Below are positions 14,666-22,592 of a stretch of DNA of 40,593 nt, piece after piece. The stretch covers positions 1 through 40,593 of the forward strand of contig CAYTHL010000007.1 of NCBI GenBank assembly GCA_964437615.1, in the 5' to 3' direction. The notes beneath the pieces were generated by a model. That model worked only from the letters and a program-made list of their open reading frames with translations, ran no database searches and was not told the DNA's origin. The DNA is from RGIG4790 sp964437615 (lineage in GTDB: Bacteria; Bacillota; Clostridia; Christensenellales; UBA1242). The translations under genes and the position numbers were made by a program. The first letter of the stretch is position 1. The number at the start of each line of letters is the position of its first letter.

Positions 14666-14935
14666 ATGAAAAATTTAAACAAAACAACACAAGGGGTAAA
14701 TTACACAGAACTTATTGCCGCCACAGAAGGTCTTGCCACTGCCAACAATGGGCTTATGGCTTATTACAAGCAAACCTGCCCTAGCAATGCTGCCAAAAAA
14801 AATATTGAATTATCTGACGAAGAAAAAGCACTACTAGCCGCAACCGAAGAATTACAAACAGTAAATAACGGTTTATTGGCGCACTATAAAAAGCAAAGCA
14901 AAACTCAAACAGAGATAGAATATCAACCAGAGTAA
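14666..14935 (+). CDS. Small protein with two copies of a helical motif
   Basis: This 89-residue protein of unknown function contains the same motif of about 22 residues twice: LIAATEGLATANNGLMAYYK (residues 16-35) and LLAATEELQTVNNGLLAHYK (residues 56-75), each probably a helix or helical hairpin. Charged linkers separate them. An AGGAAAAGGG stretch precedes the start, and the gene follows the 556-residue coiled-coil protein by 18 nt, so the two are probably expressed together and may interact. No family is recognised. Confidence 0.7.
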   Translation: MKNLNKTTQGVNYTELIAATEGLATANNGLMAYYKQTCPSNAAKKNIELSDEEKALLAATEELQTVNNGLLAHYKKQSKTQTEIEYQPE

Positions 14936-15040
14936 AAAACTGGTTTTGCCACAGATTTTGGAAAAAGCAAGGCGCAAAGAGGCTAATTTTTTACTATGTA
15001 ACTGCAACTATTAGAAATGTGCCGCTTAGTTGTAATCGGG
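14936..15040. repeat. Fragment of the palindromic repeat family
   Basis: About 30 bp at 14942-14971 (GGTTTTGCCACAGATTTTGG and onward to CAAGG) closely match 10262-10292. No matching right end was found, so this is a remnant. Confidence 0.5.
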
Positions 15041-15206
15041 GCCCCATAGGTTTTTATCAAAAACCGTATGGGGCAAGGAACATGCTTGCCGACAAATGGA
15101 GTTTTGGCAAATACGCCAAAACGACTTATATTAGGCAAGTATGTGACGCAATAAGGGGGCTGGCGGCGCCGCTCGACGGGCGGCGCAAAAGCTGCCGCCA
15201 GCCCCC
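15041..15206. other. Run of four hairpins in a non-coding region
   Basis: Successive inverted repeats lie at 15041-15074 (GCCCCATA with TATGGGGC, extended by GGTTTT/AAAACC), 15072-15090 (GGCAAG/CTTGCC), 15101-15122 (GTTTTGGC/GCCAAAAC) and 15155-15206 (13-bp perfect GC-rich stem GGGGGCTGGCGGC, with an alternative inner stem GCGCCGC/GCGGCGC). The last is a GC island in AT-rich DNA. An open frame of 102 codons crosses the area (15019-15327) but has no ribosome site and looks non-coding. A structured RNA or a mobile-element end are both possible. Confidence 0.5.
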
Positions 15207-15270
15207 ACTTTCTTTACTTTTACCCATTAATTATATACTTATTCCTTTTGCATTGTCTATTAAATTTAAA

Positions 15271-15284
15271 CATATGGCCATATG
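15271..15284. repeat. 14-bp perfect palindrome
   Basis: CATATGGCCATATG is perfectly self-complementary. It could be a protein-binding site, but no promoter or regulator is clearly attached. Confidence 0.35.
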
Positions 15285-15318
15285 CCACCCTGCCAACAAC
15301 ATACAATTTTCCCCAACG

Positions 15319-15347
15319 CAAAAGTGAACCGATTGGCTCACTTTTAT
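15319..15347 (-). terminator. Terminator of the regulator/DUF4932-like operon
   Basis: AAAAGTGA (15320-15327) pairs with TCACTTTT (15338-15345), with an inner CC/GG pair. It lies 6 bp beyond the stop of the minus-strand gene at 15353. The A/T flanks allow function in both directions. Confidence 0.75.
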
Positions 15348-15352
15348 GTTTA

Positions 15353-16321
15353 TTATATTAATTCTCCCAAGTTTAGCATTTCTTGCAAGTAATCGTCTAT
15401 TGGTTTATCTGTTTTCTGCCACTCTAAACCTAGTTTGTAAATTTTCTTTACGCCATTACTGATATTTTCTGGAAAAAGATTAGCTAATTCTTCATCAATA
15501 TGTGCTTGCTCTAAGTTGTAGAATACTTTCTTGTAAACATATATTAATATTATGCAAATTGTTGTAATGATGTGTTGATAACTTGACCTCACATCAAACT
15601 TTCCTTTGATAAGTTCTTTATAGTACTTTGATTTTGGCACAGTATAATCGCCGTTTTCAATAATTTGTCTTAATAAGCAATTTGCAAAATTCATAAAAAT
15701 AGTGTCTGGCAAATTTGCCTTTTGACAAACTTTGTCTATTTTGTCTGTTGCTATTGGCTTAAAGAGTATAAAATCATCGTTATATGTATAAAAATTGTGG
15801 TCTGCATTTGCTAGCGGCATCAAATAAACAAGATAATCTCTTTTTGTGTCAATTTTAAAGAACTTTTCAAAATCATTTAACTGTTCCATATAGTTCATGT
15901 CTTTAAACTTATCTATCATATCTTGATAAAACTTTTTGTGATTATTATAAAACTCATCAAATTTGCTACGCTCGGCAAAAATTTTTATTTCTTCCAAAAA
16001 CTCTTTTACAAGTGGCGACGAATTAAGTCTTGTTTTAAACGGAAAATCTAGCAGTTTACCCACGGTTAAATCTTCATTTAATTGAGATGCTAAATTAAAT
16101 GGAACATCATACCTAAAGCTTAGTTCGGCAATAATTTTATTTAATAGCACAATGACCTTATCCCCGTCAAATTTGCTAAAATGATTGTACACTTCTGCAA
16201 CGTACGGAATGTCTTTGCTGTACTGAATTAGGTGTGGAAATTCTCGCTTATAGTTAGATAAATACAGCATTATGGACATAATTTCTGTCCTTTTGTCTAC
16301 TACAAATTTTACTTCTTTCAT
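15353..16321 (-). CDS. DUF4932-like protein
   Basis: This 322-residue soluble protein begins KEVKFVVDKRTEIMSIMLYLSNY, the pattern I associate with DUF4932-type proteins (V...R.E...I...L). These are predicted to be metallopeptidase-related, but here I see no HExxH-like motif; the equivalent helix reads FMNFANCLLRQIIENGDY, so catalysis is doubtful. A hydrophobic segment ITTICIILIYVYKKVF near residue 255 may be a buried helix. The start ATG overlaps the stop of the preceding HTH gene by one base (TAATG), so translation is coupled and the two proteins probably act together. The family assignment rests on recall of the motif only. Confidence 0.6.
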   Translation of the reverse strand: MKEVKFVVDKRTEIMSIMLYLSNYKREFPHLIQYSKDIPYVAEVYNHFSKFDGDKVIVLLNKIIAELSFRYDVPFNLASQLNEDLTVGKLLDFPFKTRLNSSPLVKEFLEEIKIFAERSKFDEFYNNHKKFYQDMIDKFKDMNYMEQLNDFEKFFKIDTKRDYLVYLMPLANADHNFYTYNDDFILFKPIATDKIDKVCQKANLPDTIFMNFANCLLRQIIENGDYTVPKSKYYKELIKGKFDVRSSYQHIITTICIILIYVYKKVFYNLEQAHIDEELANLFPENISNGVKKIYKLGLEWQKTDKPIDDYLQEMLNLGELI

Positions 16322-16827
16322 TAGTTGTTTCCCCCTTTTAATGTGTTAATTCCGGCAACTATAAGCAATATGCAAGGCACATATTTGCTTGACACCTTAA
16401 ATCGGTCGTTTGATTTTTGGATAATATTTAGTTTTTCCAAAAATGATAGATGATGATAGACCTTTCCTGTGGTAGAAAAATCCAAAATATCCATGATTTC
16501 TTTGGCGGTTAGCGCCCTTTTTAGCAGCAGTTTGATAATTTCAAACCTATCTTCGCTGGCTAGCGCCTCTAAAACTTGGGTTATTTCTTTGGAACTGGTT
16601 GATAGCAGTATGTGTGTCTTTTGGTTTGGACCGCCAAACTTAACCCTAATTTCGCCGTCTGGCGAAACATAGTTACCGGAGTAGGCAAGCGTTCCGGCAG
16701 GCATTTGGCTTGGGTCTGCCACAAATGAGCCTTGCTCTGTTGACGCATTTTCCACGCTACTAGTTGTGCCAAACACTTTGCTTTCTAGCTTTTCTACTCG
16801 GCTAATAAGCTCTTCTAATTTTTCCAT
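16321..16827 (-). CDS. ArsR-like winged-helix transcriptional regulator
   Basis: This 168-residue protein has a short N-terminal coiled coil (LEELISRVEKLESKVFG), a linker, a segment around YVSPDGEIRVKFGG, and a winged helix from about residue 83 (ITQVLEALASEDRFEIIKLL, then LTAKEIMDIL and recognition helix TTGKVYHHLSFLEKLNII). That layout is ArsR/SmtB-type, but no cysteine metal site is evident. The C-terminal YVPCILLIVAGINTLK is hydrophobic. A GGGAGG ribosome site precedes ATG 16827. The stop overlaps the start of the DUF4932-like gene. A palindrome over the -10 box of its own promoter suggests autoregulation. Confidence 0.8.
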   Translation of the reverse strand: MEKLEELISRVEKLESKVFGTTSSVENASTEQGSFVADPSQMPAGTLAYSGNYVSPDGEIRVKFGGPNQKTHILLSTSSKEITQVLEALASEDRFEIIKLLLKRALTAKEIMDILDFSTTGKVYHHLSFLEKLNIIQKSNDRFKVSSKYVPCILLIVAGINTLKGGNN

Positions 16828-16907
16828 GATACCTCCCTATAAATTGCGATTTGCTAAAATAATCTCAACCATGCGCGCTCGGTGATATATTTATTTTATA
16901 TTATTTC

Positions 16908-16923
16908 GTAATTCCGTAATTAC
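16908..16923. promoter_or_regulatory. Candidate operator over the -10 region
   Basis: GTAATTCCGTAATTAC is palindromic at 14 of 16 positions and begins inside the -10 box of the 16827 gene promoter. On the minus strand it also reads as an 8-bp direct repeat AATTACGG/AATTACGA. The ArsR-like protein of the same operon is the obvious candidate ligand. Confidence 0.6.
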
Positions 16924-16950
16924 AATACCACATATATTCCCCCTTGTCAA
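16922..16950 (-). promoter_or_regulatory. Promoter of the ArsR-like/DUF4932-like operon
   Basis: On the minus strand, TTGACA (16945-16950), 17 bp, TATTGT (16922-16927). The leader is about 90 nt. Confidence 0.8.
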
Positions 16951-17009
16951 CCCCCTTTTTAGAATTTTTCAAATTTTTTTTGAATTGTTTTTTGTACCAT
17001 AAACTTGCG

Positions 17010-17222
17010 GCGGAAATTTGATGCAGAGCAAGGCGCAAACAAAAAATACGGCAGGAGTTTTCGTCAAAACTACACTTTATTAATCGACCAACACTTAAAC
17101 AGTGTTGGTCTTATCTATCAGTGCAGTTTTTCCTCTACCAAACAATTTGCATAAACAAGTTGTTTGGGTACCCAATGACTGCCGTATTTGACTTTGCAAC
17201 GCCGCTATGCGCGAATTAACGC
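17010..17222. repeat. Long palindromic repeat element, copy 5
   Basis: This 213-bp copy has the same ends, stem and core as copies 1 and 2, with scattered substitutions (for example ATCGACC for ATCGCCC, and a better-paired right end GCTATGCGCG). It lies between the tuf gene and the regulator operon, 7 kb from the main array. Confidence 0.85.
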
Positions 17223-17230
17223 CGCAAAAA

Positions 17231-17262
17231 CAAAATAGGGCTTTAAACAAACCCTATTTTAT
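17231..17262. terminator. Bidirectional terminator after tuf
   Basis: AAAATAGGG (17232-17240) pairs with CCCTATTTT (17252-17260) around an 11-nt loop, with A-rich and T-rich flanks. It would terminate the str operon transcript, which reaches it after passing the repeat element at 17288-17492. Confidence 0.75.
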
Positions 17263-17287
17263 TATAATGTAATTTGCAAAAAGTTTT

Positions 17288-17492
17288 GATGCAGATAAAC
17301 GAGCCAAGTGTGCTAGCGATAGGAATTTTCGTCAAAACTACACTTTATTAATCGCCCAACACTTAAACAGTGTTGGTCTTATCTATCAGTGCAGTTTTTC
17401 CGCTCCCAAACAATTTGCATAAACAACTTGTTTGAGTTCCCAATTGTAAATGACTATGGCTAGAACACGCTGGCGAATGAAATATGCGCAAA
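17288..17492. repeat. Palindromic repeat element, copy 6, with unrelated stem
   Basis: The core of about 120 bp (17323-17443) matches copies 1, 2 and 5. The surrounding stem is a different sequence that still pairs with itself (17303-17322 GCCAAGTGTGCTAGCGATAG with 17454-17474). The outer ends are degenerate. It begins 12 bp beyond the tuf stop and so forms the 3' untranslated region of the str operon. Confidence 0.75.
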
Positions 17493-17503
17493 AATCTTTG
17501 CAA

Positions 17504-18721
17504 TTATTTGATGATTTTAGAAACCACGCCAGAGCCAACTGTCCTGCCGCCCTCACGAATAGCGAAGCGCAAGCCTTCTTCGATAGCAATAGGCGTAATT
17601 AGTTTAACTGTCATGCGAGTGTTGTCACCAGGCATAACCATTTCGGTGCCAGCAGGTAACTCGATAGAGCCAGTAACATCAGCTGTTCTAAAGAAGAATT
17701 GTGGACGATAGTTGTTGAAGAATGGTGTATGACGACCACCTTCGTCTTTGGTAAGTACATAAACTTCGGCCTCAAAATCTGTGTGTGGATGAATTGAACC
17801 TGGTTTGCAAAGAACCTGTCCACGCTCAACATCTGTACGTTGAACACCACGAAGCAGAACACCAATGTTGTAGCCAGCAATAGCCTCGTCAAGCAGTTTG
17901 CGGAACATTTCGATGCCTGTAACAACAGTAGAAATTTTGTTAGGTTTTATACCAACAACCTCTACAGTGTCGTTAAGTTTAAGAACGCCACGCTCTACAC
18001 GGCCGGTAACAACAGTACCACGACCTGTGATTGTAAACACGTCCTCGATAGGCATAAGGAATGGTTTGTCGTTTTCACGAACAGGGGTTGGAATATAAGA
18101 GTCTACGGCATCCATTAGATCACGGATAGGTTTAATAGCCTCGTCATCCCACTTGCCAGCTCTTGCAGCTTCCAAAGCTTGAAATGCAGAACCACGAATG
18201 ATAGGCGCATTGTCGCCATCAAAATCGTATTTAGATAGAGTTTCGCGGATTTCCATTTCTACCAAATCCGCAAGCTCTTCGTCGCCACCAAGTTGGTCCA
18301 TCTTGTTCATAAATACAACAATTTTAGGAACGCCAACCTGACGCGCTAGTAGAACGTGCTCCTTGGTTTGAGGCATAACGCCATCGGTTGCAGCAACAAC
18401 CAGTATAGCACCGTCCATTTGCGCAGCACCGGTAATCATGTTTTTAACATAGTCAGCGTGTCCTGGGCAGTCTACGTGTGCATAGTGGCGGTTAGCTGTT
18501 TGGTATTCAATGTGAGCTGTGTTTATTGTAATACCTCTAGCCTTCTCTTCTGGTGCTGAGTCTATTTGGTCATAGTCTTTAATTTCTTTGCTTGTTGGGT
18601 CAAAGTCGTGAGCCATGATGAAAGAGATTGCAGCACTAAGAGTTGTTTTGCCGTGGTCAACGTGTCCGATTGTACCAATGTTGACGTGAGGCTTTGAGTT
18701 GTCAAATTTTGCTTTTGCCAT
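17504..18721 (-). CDS. tuf: Elongation factor Tu
   Basis: This 405-residue GTPase delivers aminoacyl-tRNA to the ribosome. Visible motifs are the P-loop GHVDHGKT, switch I with RGITINTAHIEY, switch II DCPGHADY, NKMD and the C-terminal RFAIREGGRTVGSG, so all three domains are intact. The slightly long length comes from an insertion in the switch I region (FDPTSKEIKDYDQ). It is the last gene of the rpsL-rpsG-fusA-tuf operon, 33 bp after fusA, with AAGGAG upstream. Its 3' region is unusual in carrying a palindromic repeat element before the terminator. Confidence 0.98.
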   Translation of the reverse strand: MAKAKFDNSKPHVNIGTIGHVDHGKTTLSAAISFIMAHDFDPTSKEIKDYDQIDSAPEEKARGITINTAHIEYQTANRHYAHVDCPGHADYVKNMITGAAQMDGAILVVAATDGVMPQTKEHVLLARQVGVPKIVVFMNKMDQLGGDEELADLVEMEIRETLSKYDFDGDNAPIIRGSAFQALEAARAGKWDDEAIKPIRDLMDAVDSYIPTPVRENDKPFLMPIEDVFTITGRGTVVTGRVERGVLKLNDTVEVVGIKPNKISTVVTGIEMFRKLLDEAIAGYNIGVLLRGVQRTDVERGQVLCKPGSIHPHTDFEAEVYVLTKDEGGRHTPFFNNYRPQFFFRTADVTGSIELPAGTEMVMPGDNTRMTVKLITPIAIEEGLRFAIREGGRTVGSGVVSKIIK

Positions 18722-18754
18722 TTTTTGTTTCTCCTTGTTTTTTGTGATTTATTT

Positions 18755-20833
18755 TTATGCTTTTTTAGCATTGTCACCAATTATTTTTTCTGCAACATTG
18801 CGTGGAACTTCGGCATAGTGGCTTGGCTCCATAGTGTAATTACCACGACCTTGAGTGTTGCTTCTTAGGTCGCTGACATAACCAAACATTTCGGCAAGTG
18901 GAACTTCGGCACGAATTGTTTGCATGTTATTTTTTAGGCTTGTTCCAGTAACATTACCACGGCGCTTAGATATATCGCCCATAACATCACCAAGATATTG
19001 GTCTGGAACTTCTATTTCTACGCTCATGATAGGCTCTAGAATAACCGATTGCCCTTTCTTCATGCCGTCTTTAAAGGCTATTGATGCAGCAATTTTAAAC
19101 GCCATTTCGGAAGAGTCGACTTCGTGGAAACTACCGTCTATAACAGTTGCCTTAAAGTCTACAACCTCGTAGCCGGCAAGCACGCCGCTCATCTTTGCCT
19201 CTTGAATACCCTTGTCTACGGCAGGGATATATTCCTTGGGAATAGATCCGCCGACAGTTTCGTCTACAAATTGGTATCCAGAGCCGGCAGGCAGTGGCTC
19301 AAACTTAACTACGCAGTGGCCATACTGACCTTTACCACCAGATTGACGGATATATTTACCCTCGACAGTTACTGGCTGTTTTAAGGTTTCGCGGTATGCA
19401 ACCTGTGGCGCACCAACGTTGCAATCTACGTGGTACTCACGACGCATACGGTCTACAATTATATCTAGATGAAGTTCGCCCATACCCTCGATAATGGTTT
19501 GCCCACTTTCGGTGTCGGTATGACGCCTAAACGAAGGGTCTTCTTCTGAAAGTTTTTTAAGGGCATTTGCCATTTTTTCTTGGTCAGCCTTGGTTTTTGG
19601 CTCTACGGCTAGGCTGATAACTGGCTCTGGAAACTCCATTGGGTCTAGCACTATTGGCTTGTTTTCGTCGCAAAGTGTTTCGCCCGTGGTGGTATCCTTT
19701 AAGCCAACTAGGGCAACTATATCGCCCGCATAAGCCTCAGATTCCTCAGTACGGCTGTTGGCGTGCATTCTAACTAGTCTGCCAACGCGTTCCTTAGTGC
19801 CTTTGTTAGAGTTGTAAACATAGCTACCAGAAACAATTTTCCCTGAGTAAATACGGAAGAAGGTAAGAGTACCAAATTGATCCTTAGCAATTTTAAATGC
19901 TAATCCGCTTAGCGGCTCGTTATCGTCTGCCTTGCGGGTGATTTTTTGGTTAGTCTTAGGGTCTACGCCTTCTACTGGCGGAATATCTAGTGGGCTTGGA
20001 AAATAGTCTACAACGGCATCTAGCAGCAACTGAGTACCCTTGTTTTTATAAGACGACCCACAAAGCACAGGAGTAATTTTTAGGTCGATTGTACCCTTTC
20101 TAATTGCAGTTTTAATTTCGTCCACCGTTAGTTCTTCGCCATTGAAGAATTTTTCTAGCAAATTGTCGTCTAGTTCGGCAACACTTTCTATCATTTGGTC
20201 GTGATATTGCTGAGCTAAAGCTTTAAGGTCCTCTGGAATGTCGGTAACTTCTATTTGCTTACCTTCGTCATCTTTGTAAACCTCGGCTTTCATGGTTACA
20301 AGGTCTACAATGCCAACAAAGTTGTCTTCCTTGCCAATAGGTATTTGTATAGGCACAGCATTTGCACCAAGCTGCTCCCTCATGGCCTTTACTGCCGCAA
20401 AGAAGTCTGCGCCCAAAATGTCCATTTTGTTTACATATGCAATGCGTGGTACATGATATTTGTCGGCTTGCTTCCAAACTTTAATGGATTGCGCCTGCAC
20501 ACCCTCTTTTGCCGTAAACAGCTCTATTGCGCCGTCTAGCACTTTTAAACTACGCTCAACTTCGATAGTAAAGTCTACGTGACCTGGGGTGTCGATAATG
20601 TTTATTTTGTGGCCTTTCCACATGCAGGTGGTGGCAGCCGATGTAATGGTTATACCACGTTCCTGCTCTTGAGCCATCCAGTCCATGGTGGCTTGACCAT
20701 CGTGCACTTCACCAATTTTATGCGATTTGCCTGTGTAGTACAAAATACGCTCTGTGGTGGTTGTTTTGCCCGCATCAATGTGGGCCATTATGCCGATGTT
20801 CCTAATTTTTTCTAATGCAAAATCTCTTGGCAT
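18755..20833 (-). CDS. fusA: Elongation factor G
   Basis: This 692-residue translocase GTPase has the normal length. The P-loop AHIDAGKTTTTE, RGITITSA, DTPGHVDF and NKMD are present, followed by domains II-V (FKIAKDQFGTLTFFRIYSG, GMGELHLDIIVDRM). It also acts in ribosome recycling. Its ribosome site AAGGAG is 12 nt from the start, rather far. The 504 bp separating it from rpsG are longer than usual for the str operon and contain a palindromic repeat. Confidence 0.98.
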   Translation of the reverse strand: MPRDFALEKIRNIGIMAHIDAGKTTTTERILYYTGKSHKIGEVHDGQATMDWMAQEQERGITITSAATTCMWKGHKINIIDTPGHVDFTIEVERSLKVLDGAIELFTAKEGVQAQSIKVWKQADKYHVPRIAYVNKMDILGADFFAAVKAMREQLGANAVPIQIPIGKEDNFVGIVDLVTMKAEVYKDDEGKQIEVTDIPEDLKALAQQYHDQMIESVAELDDNLLEKFFNGEELTVDEIKTAIRKGTIDLKITPVLCGSSYKNKGTQLLLDAVVDYFPSPLDIPPVEGVDPKTNQKITRKADDNEPLSGLAFKIAKDQFGTLTFFRIYSGKIVSGSYVYNSNKGTKERVGRLVRMHANSRTEESEAYAGDIVALVGLKDTTTGETLCDENKPIVLDPMEFPEPVISLAVEPKTKADQEKMANALKKLSEEDPSFRRHTDTESGQTIIEGMGELHLDIIVDRMRREYHVDCNVGAPQVAYRETLKQPVTVEGKYIRQSGGKGQYGHCVVKFEPLPAGSGYQFVDETVGGSIPKEYIPAVDKGIQEAKMSGVLAGYEVVDFKATVIDGSFHEVDSSEMAFKIAASIAFKDGMKKGQSVILEPIMSVEIEVPDQYLGDVMGDISKRRGNVTGTSLKNNMQTIRAEVPLAEMFGYVSDLRSNTQGRGNYTMEPSHYAEVPRNVAEKIIGDNAKKA

Positions 20834-21060
20834 GATTATTTAGTTCTCCTTGAGTAGTAAACAGCATGGTAGTACAAACTACTACTTATCCAAACTATTT
20901 ACACAAGATATTATAAGATATTTTAAAAAAATTTCCAACTAATTTTAACTATTTTTTGTAAATTTTAACGACCATTTTGTCAAAAACTAATTTTTGCCAA
21001 CAAACCGCCAAAAAATGCAATTGTTTAAATTAATTATAAGTATAAAATGTGCGAGGGTGC
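20834..21060. other. AT-rich spacer upstream of fusA
   Basis: No gene is seen. The stretch is very AT-rich with no convincing consensus promoter on the minus strand, so fusA-tuf may depend on read-through from rpsG or on a weaker promoter that I cannot fix. Confidence 0.4.
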
Positions 21061-21118
21061 GAAAATTACTTGCAGAGCAACAATTTGCAAAAATCAGCCA
21101 TGCGGCAATTATCTGTTC
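21061..21118. repeat. Degenerate palindromic element
   Basis: CTTGCAGAGCAA on the left and CAGCCATGCGGCAATTATC on the right match the arms of the larger element at 21221-21327, with almost no apical stem left. Confidence 0.45.
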
Positions 21119-21220
21119 CCACCAAAATTAAGTTGGTGTAAGGCAGATTAGTAAGCAGCGAGCCAATCTTTACAAGGCTTTACTACTTTACCCTATATAC
21201 AGAAATGTGCAAGGGTACGA

Positions 21221-21327
21221 GAATTGCATGCAGAGCAAGGAGTTTACAAATTTGACGCCCGCGAGCTTACTAAAACGTAAGTGAACGGGTGCAAATTTGT
21301 GAACGACACAGCTATGCGGCAATTATC
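21221..21327. repeat. Palindromic repeat element, divergent copy inside the str operon
   Basis: The left arm GAATTGCATGCAGAGCAAGG and right arm CACAGCTATGCGGCAATTATC share GCAGAGCAAGG and CACAGCTATGCG with the 10-kb and 17-kb elements. The outermost paired bases differ on both sides together (AATTGC/GCAATT instead of AAATTTG/CAAATT). The apical part is a separate hairpin (ACAAATTTG/CAAATTTGT, then CTTAC/GTAAG). It lies between rpsG and fusA, with its right edge 10 bp from the rpsG stop. Confidence 0.7.
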
Positions 21328-21337
21328 GTGCCCGAGC

Positions 21338-21808
21338 TTACCAGCGATAAGATGCGAACGCCTTATTAGCCTCTGCCATTCTATGTACTTCTTCTTTCTT
21401 TTTAAAGGCGCCACCAGTTTGGTTGTAAGCGTCCATAAACTCATTAGCTAGGCGCAAAGCCATGGTGCGTTCGCTGCGCTTGCGTGCGCTTGTAACAATC
21501 CACCTAATGGCAAGAGTCTGTCTGCGTGCAGGACGGATTTCTACTGGTACTTGGTAAGTAGAACCTCCAACACGACGAGCTTTTACTTCTAGAACCGGCT
21601 TAACATTTTCTAGAGCTTTGTCCCAAACCTCCATTTGTGTTACGCCAAGTTTAGAAGACGCAGTATCTAGGGCGTCATAAACAATTTTTTGAGCTATTGT
21701 ACGCTTGCCGTCTTTCATAACTTGGTTGATAAGTTTTGTAACGTCTGTACGGTTAAACTTTGTATCTGGCAATACTTCGCGAACAACAGCCGCGTTTCTT
21801 CTTGACAT
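21338..21808 (-). CDS. rpsG: 30S ribosomal protein S7
   Basis: This 156-residue protein nucleates assembly of the 30S head and binds 16S rRNA near the E site. Typical S7 segments are MSRRNAAVVREVLPDTKFN, VTKLINQVMKDGKRTIAQKI, GGSTYQVPVEIRPARRQTLAIRWI and the C-terminal AFASYRW. The length is standard. It is the second gene of the str operon, 62 bp after rpsL. Confidence 0.98.
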   Translation of the reverse strand: MSRRNAAVVREVLPDTKFNRTDVTKLINQVMKDGKRTIAQKIVYDALDTASSKLGVTQMEVWDKALENVKPVLEVKARRVGGSTYQVPVEIRPARRQTLAIRWIVTSARKRSERTMALRLANEFMDAYNQTGGAFKKKEEVHRMAEANKAFASYRW

Positions 21809-21870
21809 GATTTATTCTCCTTTTATTATTTTTTGCGTAGCAGTAAGGTGCAAATTGTATCCTAATGTTT

Positions 21871-22248
21871 TTATTTAGGACGCTTTGCGCCATATTTACT
21901 GCGAGCCTGCTTGCGGTCTTTAACGCCGGCAGTGTCTAGAGTGCCACGAATGATGTGATACCTAACACCAGGTAAGTCCTTAACACGGCCACCACGAATA
22001 AGCACAACAGAGTGCTCTTGCAGGTTGTGGCCAATGCCCGGGATATATACGGTACCTTCCATCTTGTTAGAAAGCCTTACTCTGGCAATTTTTCTAAGCG
22101 CAGAGTTAGGCTTTTTAGGAGATGTTGTGGTAACAGAAAGGCACACACCACGTTTTTGTGGGCATTTTTCCAAAATTGGGGATTTAGCCTTTGTAGATTG
22201 TGGTTCGCGGCCTTTGCCATGGCGGATTAATTGAGCAATGGTTGGCAT
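21871..22248 (-). CDS. rpsL: 30S ribosomal protein S12
   Basis: This 125-residue protein controls decoding accuracy. The conserved PKKPNSALRK and GHNLQEHSVVLIRGGRVKDLPGVRYH segments are intact, and Lys at the positions linked to streptomycin sensitivity (PKKPNS) is retained. The ribosome site AAGGAGG is 7 nt upstream. It is the first gene of the str operon, behind a consensus promoter and a leader of about 125 nt. Confidence 0.98.
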   Translation of the reverse strand: MPTIAQLIRHGKGREPQSTKAKSPILEKCPQKRGVCLSVTTTSPKKPNSALRKIARVRLSNKMEGTVYIPGIGHNLQEHSVVLIRGGRVKDLPGVRYHIIRGTLDTAGVKDRKQARSKYGAKRPK

Positions 22249-22271
22249 ACTTATACCTCCTTGATTTTCGT

Positions 22272-22297
22272 GAGTGATTCAGCCCCATGAAGCACTC
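22272..22297 (-). promoter_or_regulatory. Hairpin in the str operon leader
   Basis: GAGTG/CACTC and TTCA/TGAA form a 9-bp interrupted stem with loop TGGGGC, ending about 12 nt upstream of the rpsL ribosome site. Ribosomal protein operons are often controlled by such leader structures, but I cannot match this to a known one. Confidence 0.35.
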
Positions 22298-22380
22298 TTA
22301 GACATTTAAGCAGGAATTTTTTACACACCTATAAAAAATCATGCAAAAAAAATGCTAAACACGATTTGTCATGCCCGCAC

Positions 22381-22409
22381 AATATACCAAAAACTGCCAA
22401 AGATGTCAA
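22381..22409 (-). promoter_or_regulatory. Promoter of the str operon
   Basis: On the minus strand, TTGACA (22404-22409), 17 bp, TATATT (22381-22386); predicted start near 22374. Confidence 0.88.
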
Positions 22410-22445
22410 TAATAAAAGCCAATTTTTTTAAATTTTTTTATTAAT

Positions 22446-22470
22446 AAAAATTGCCACCCTTGCGGCGGCA
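22446..22470 (-). terminator. Terminator of the HD-protein operon
   Basis: On the minus strand, TGCCGCC (22464-22470) pairs with GGTGGCA (22452-22458) around GCAAG and is followed by ATTTTTATT. It lies about 120 nt after the last gene of the operon. Confidence 0.65.
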
Positions 22471-22592
22471 GTAAAATTTGCTATAATCATTCACTTTATT
22501 TTGAAAAATAATAAAATTAACAAAATTTGTATGGTTTGGCAGTTTGCTATTTGCAAGTACTGCCCAATGTGTGGCTATCATTGCGCCAAAGC

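Noticed and set aside
15019..15327. Open frame of 102 codons between the 89-residue protein and the DUF4932-like gene
   Set aside because: No ribosome site, it runs through four perfect inverted repeats and a GC island, and the protein composition is unlike real genes here.
17504..18721. Natural kirromycin-resistance substitution in EF-Tu (Ser in TVGSG)
   Set aside because: Counting back from the C terminus, the known resistance position lies in RFAIREGG, which is unchanged; the Ser is at a different, variable site.
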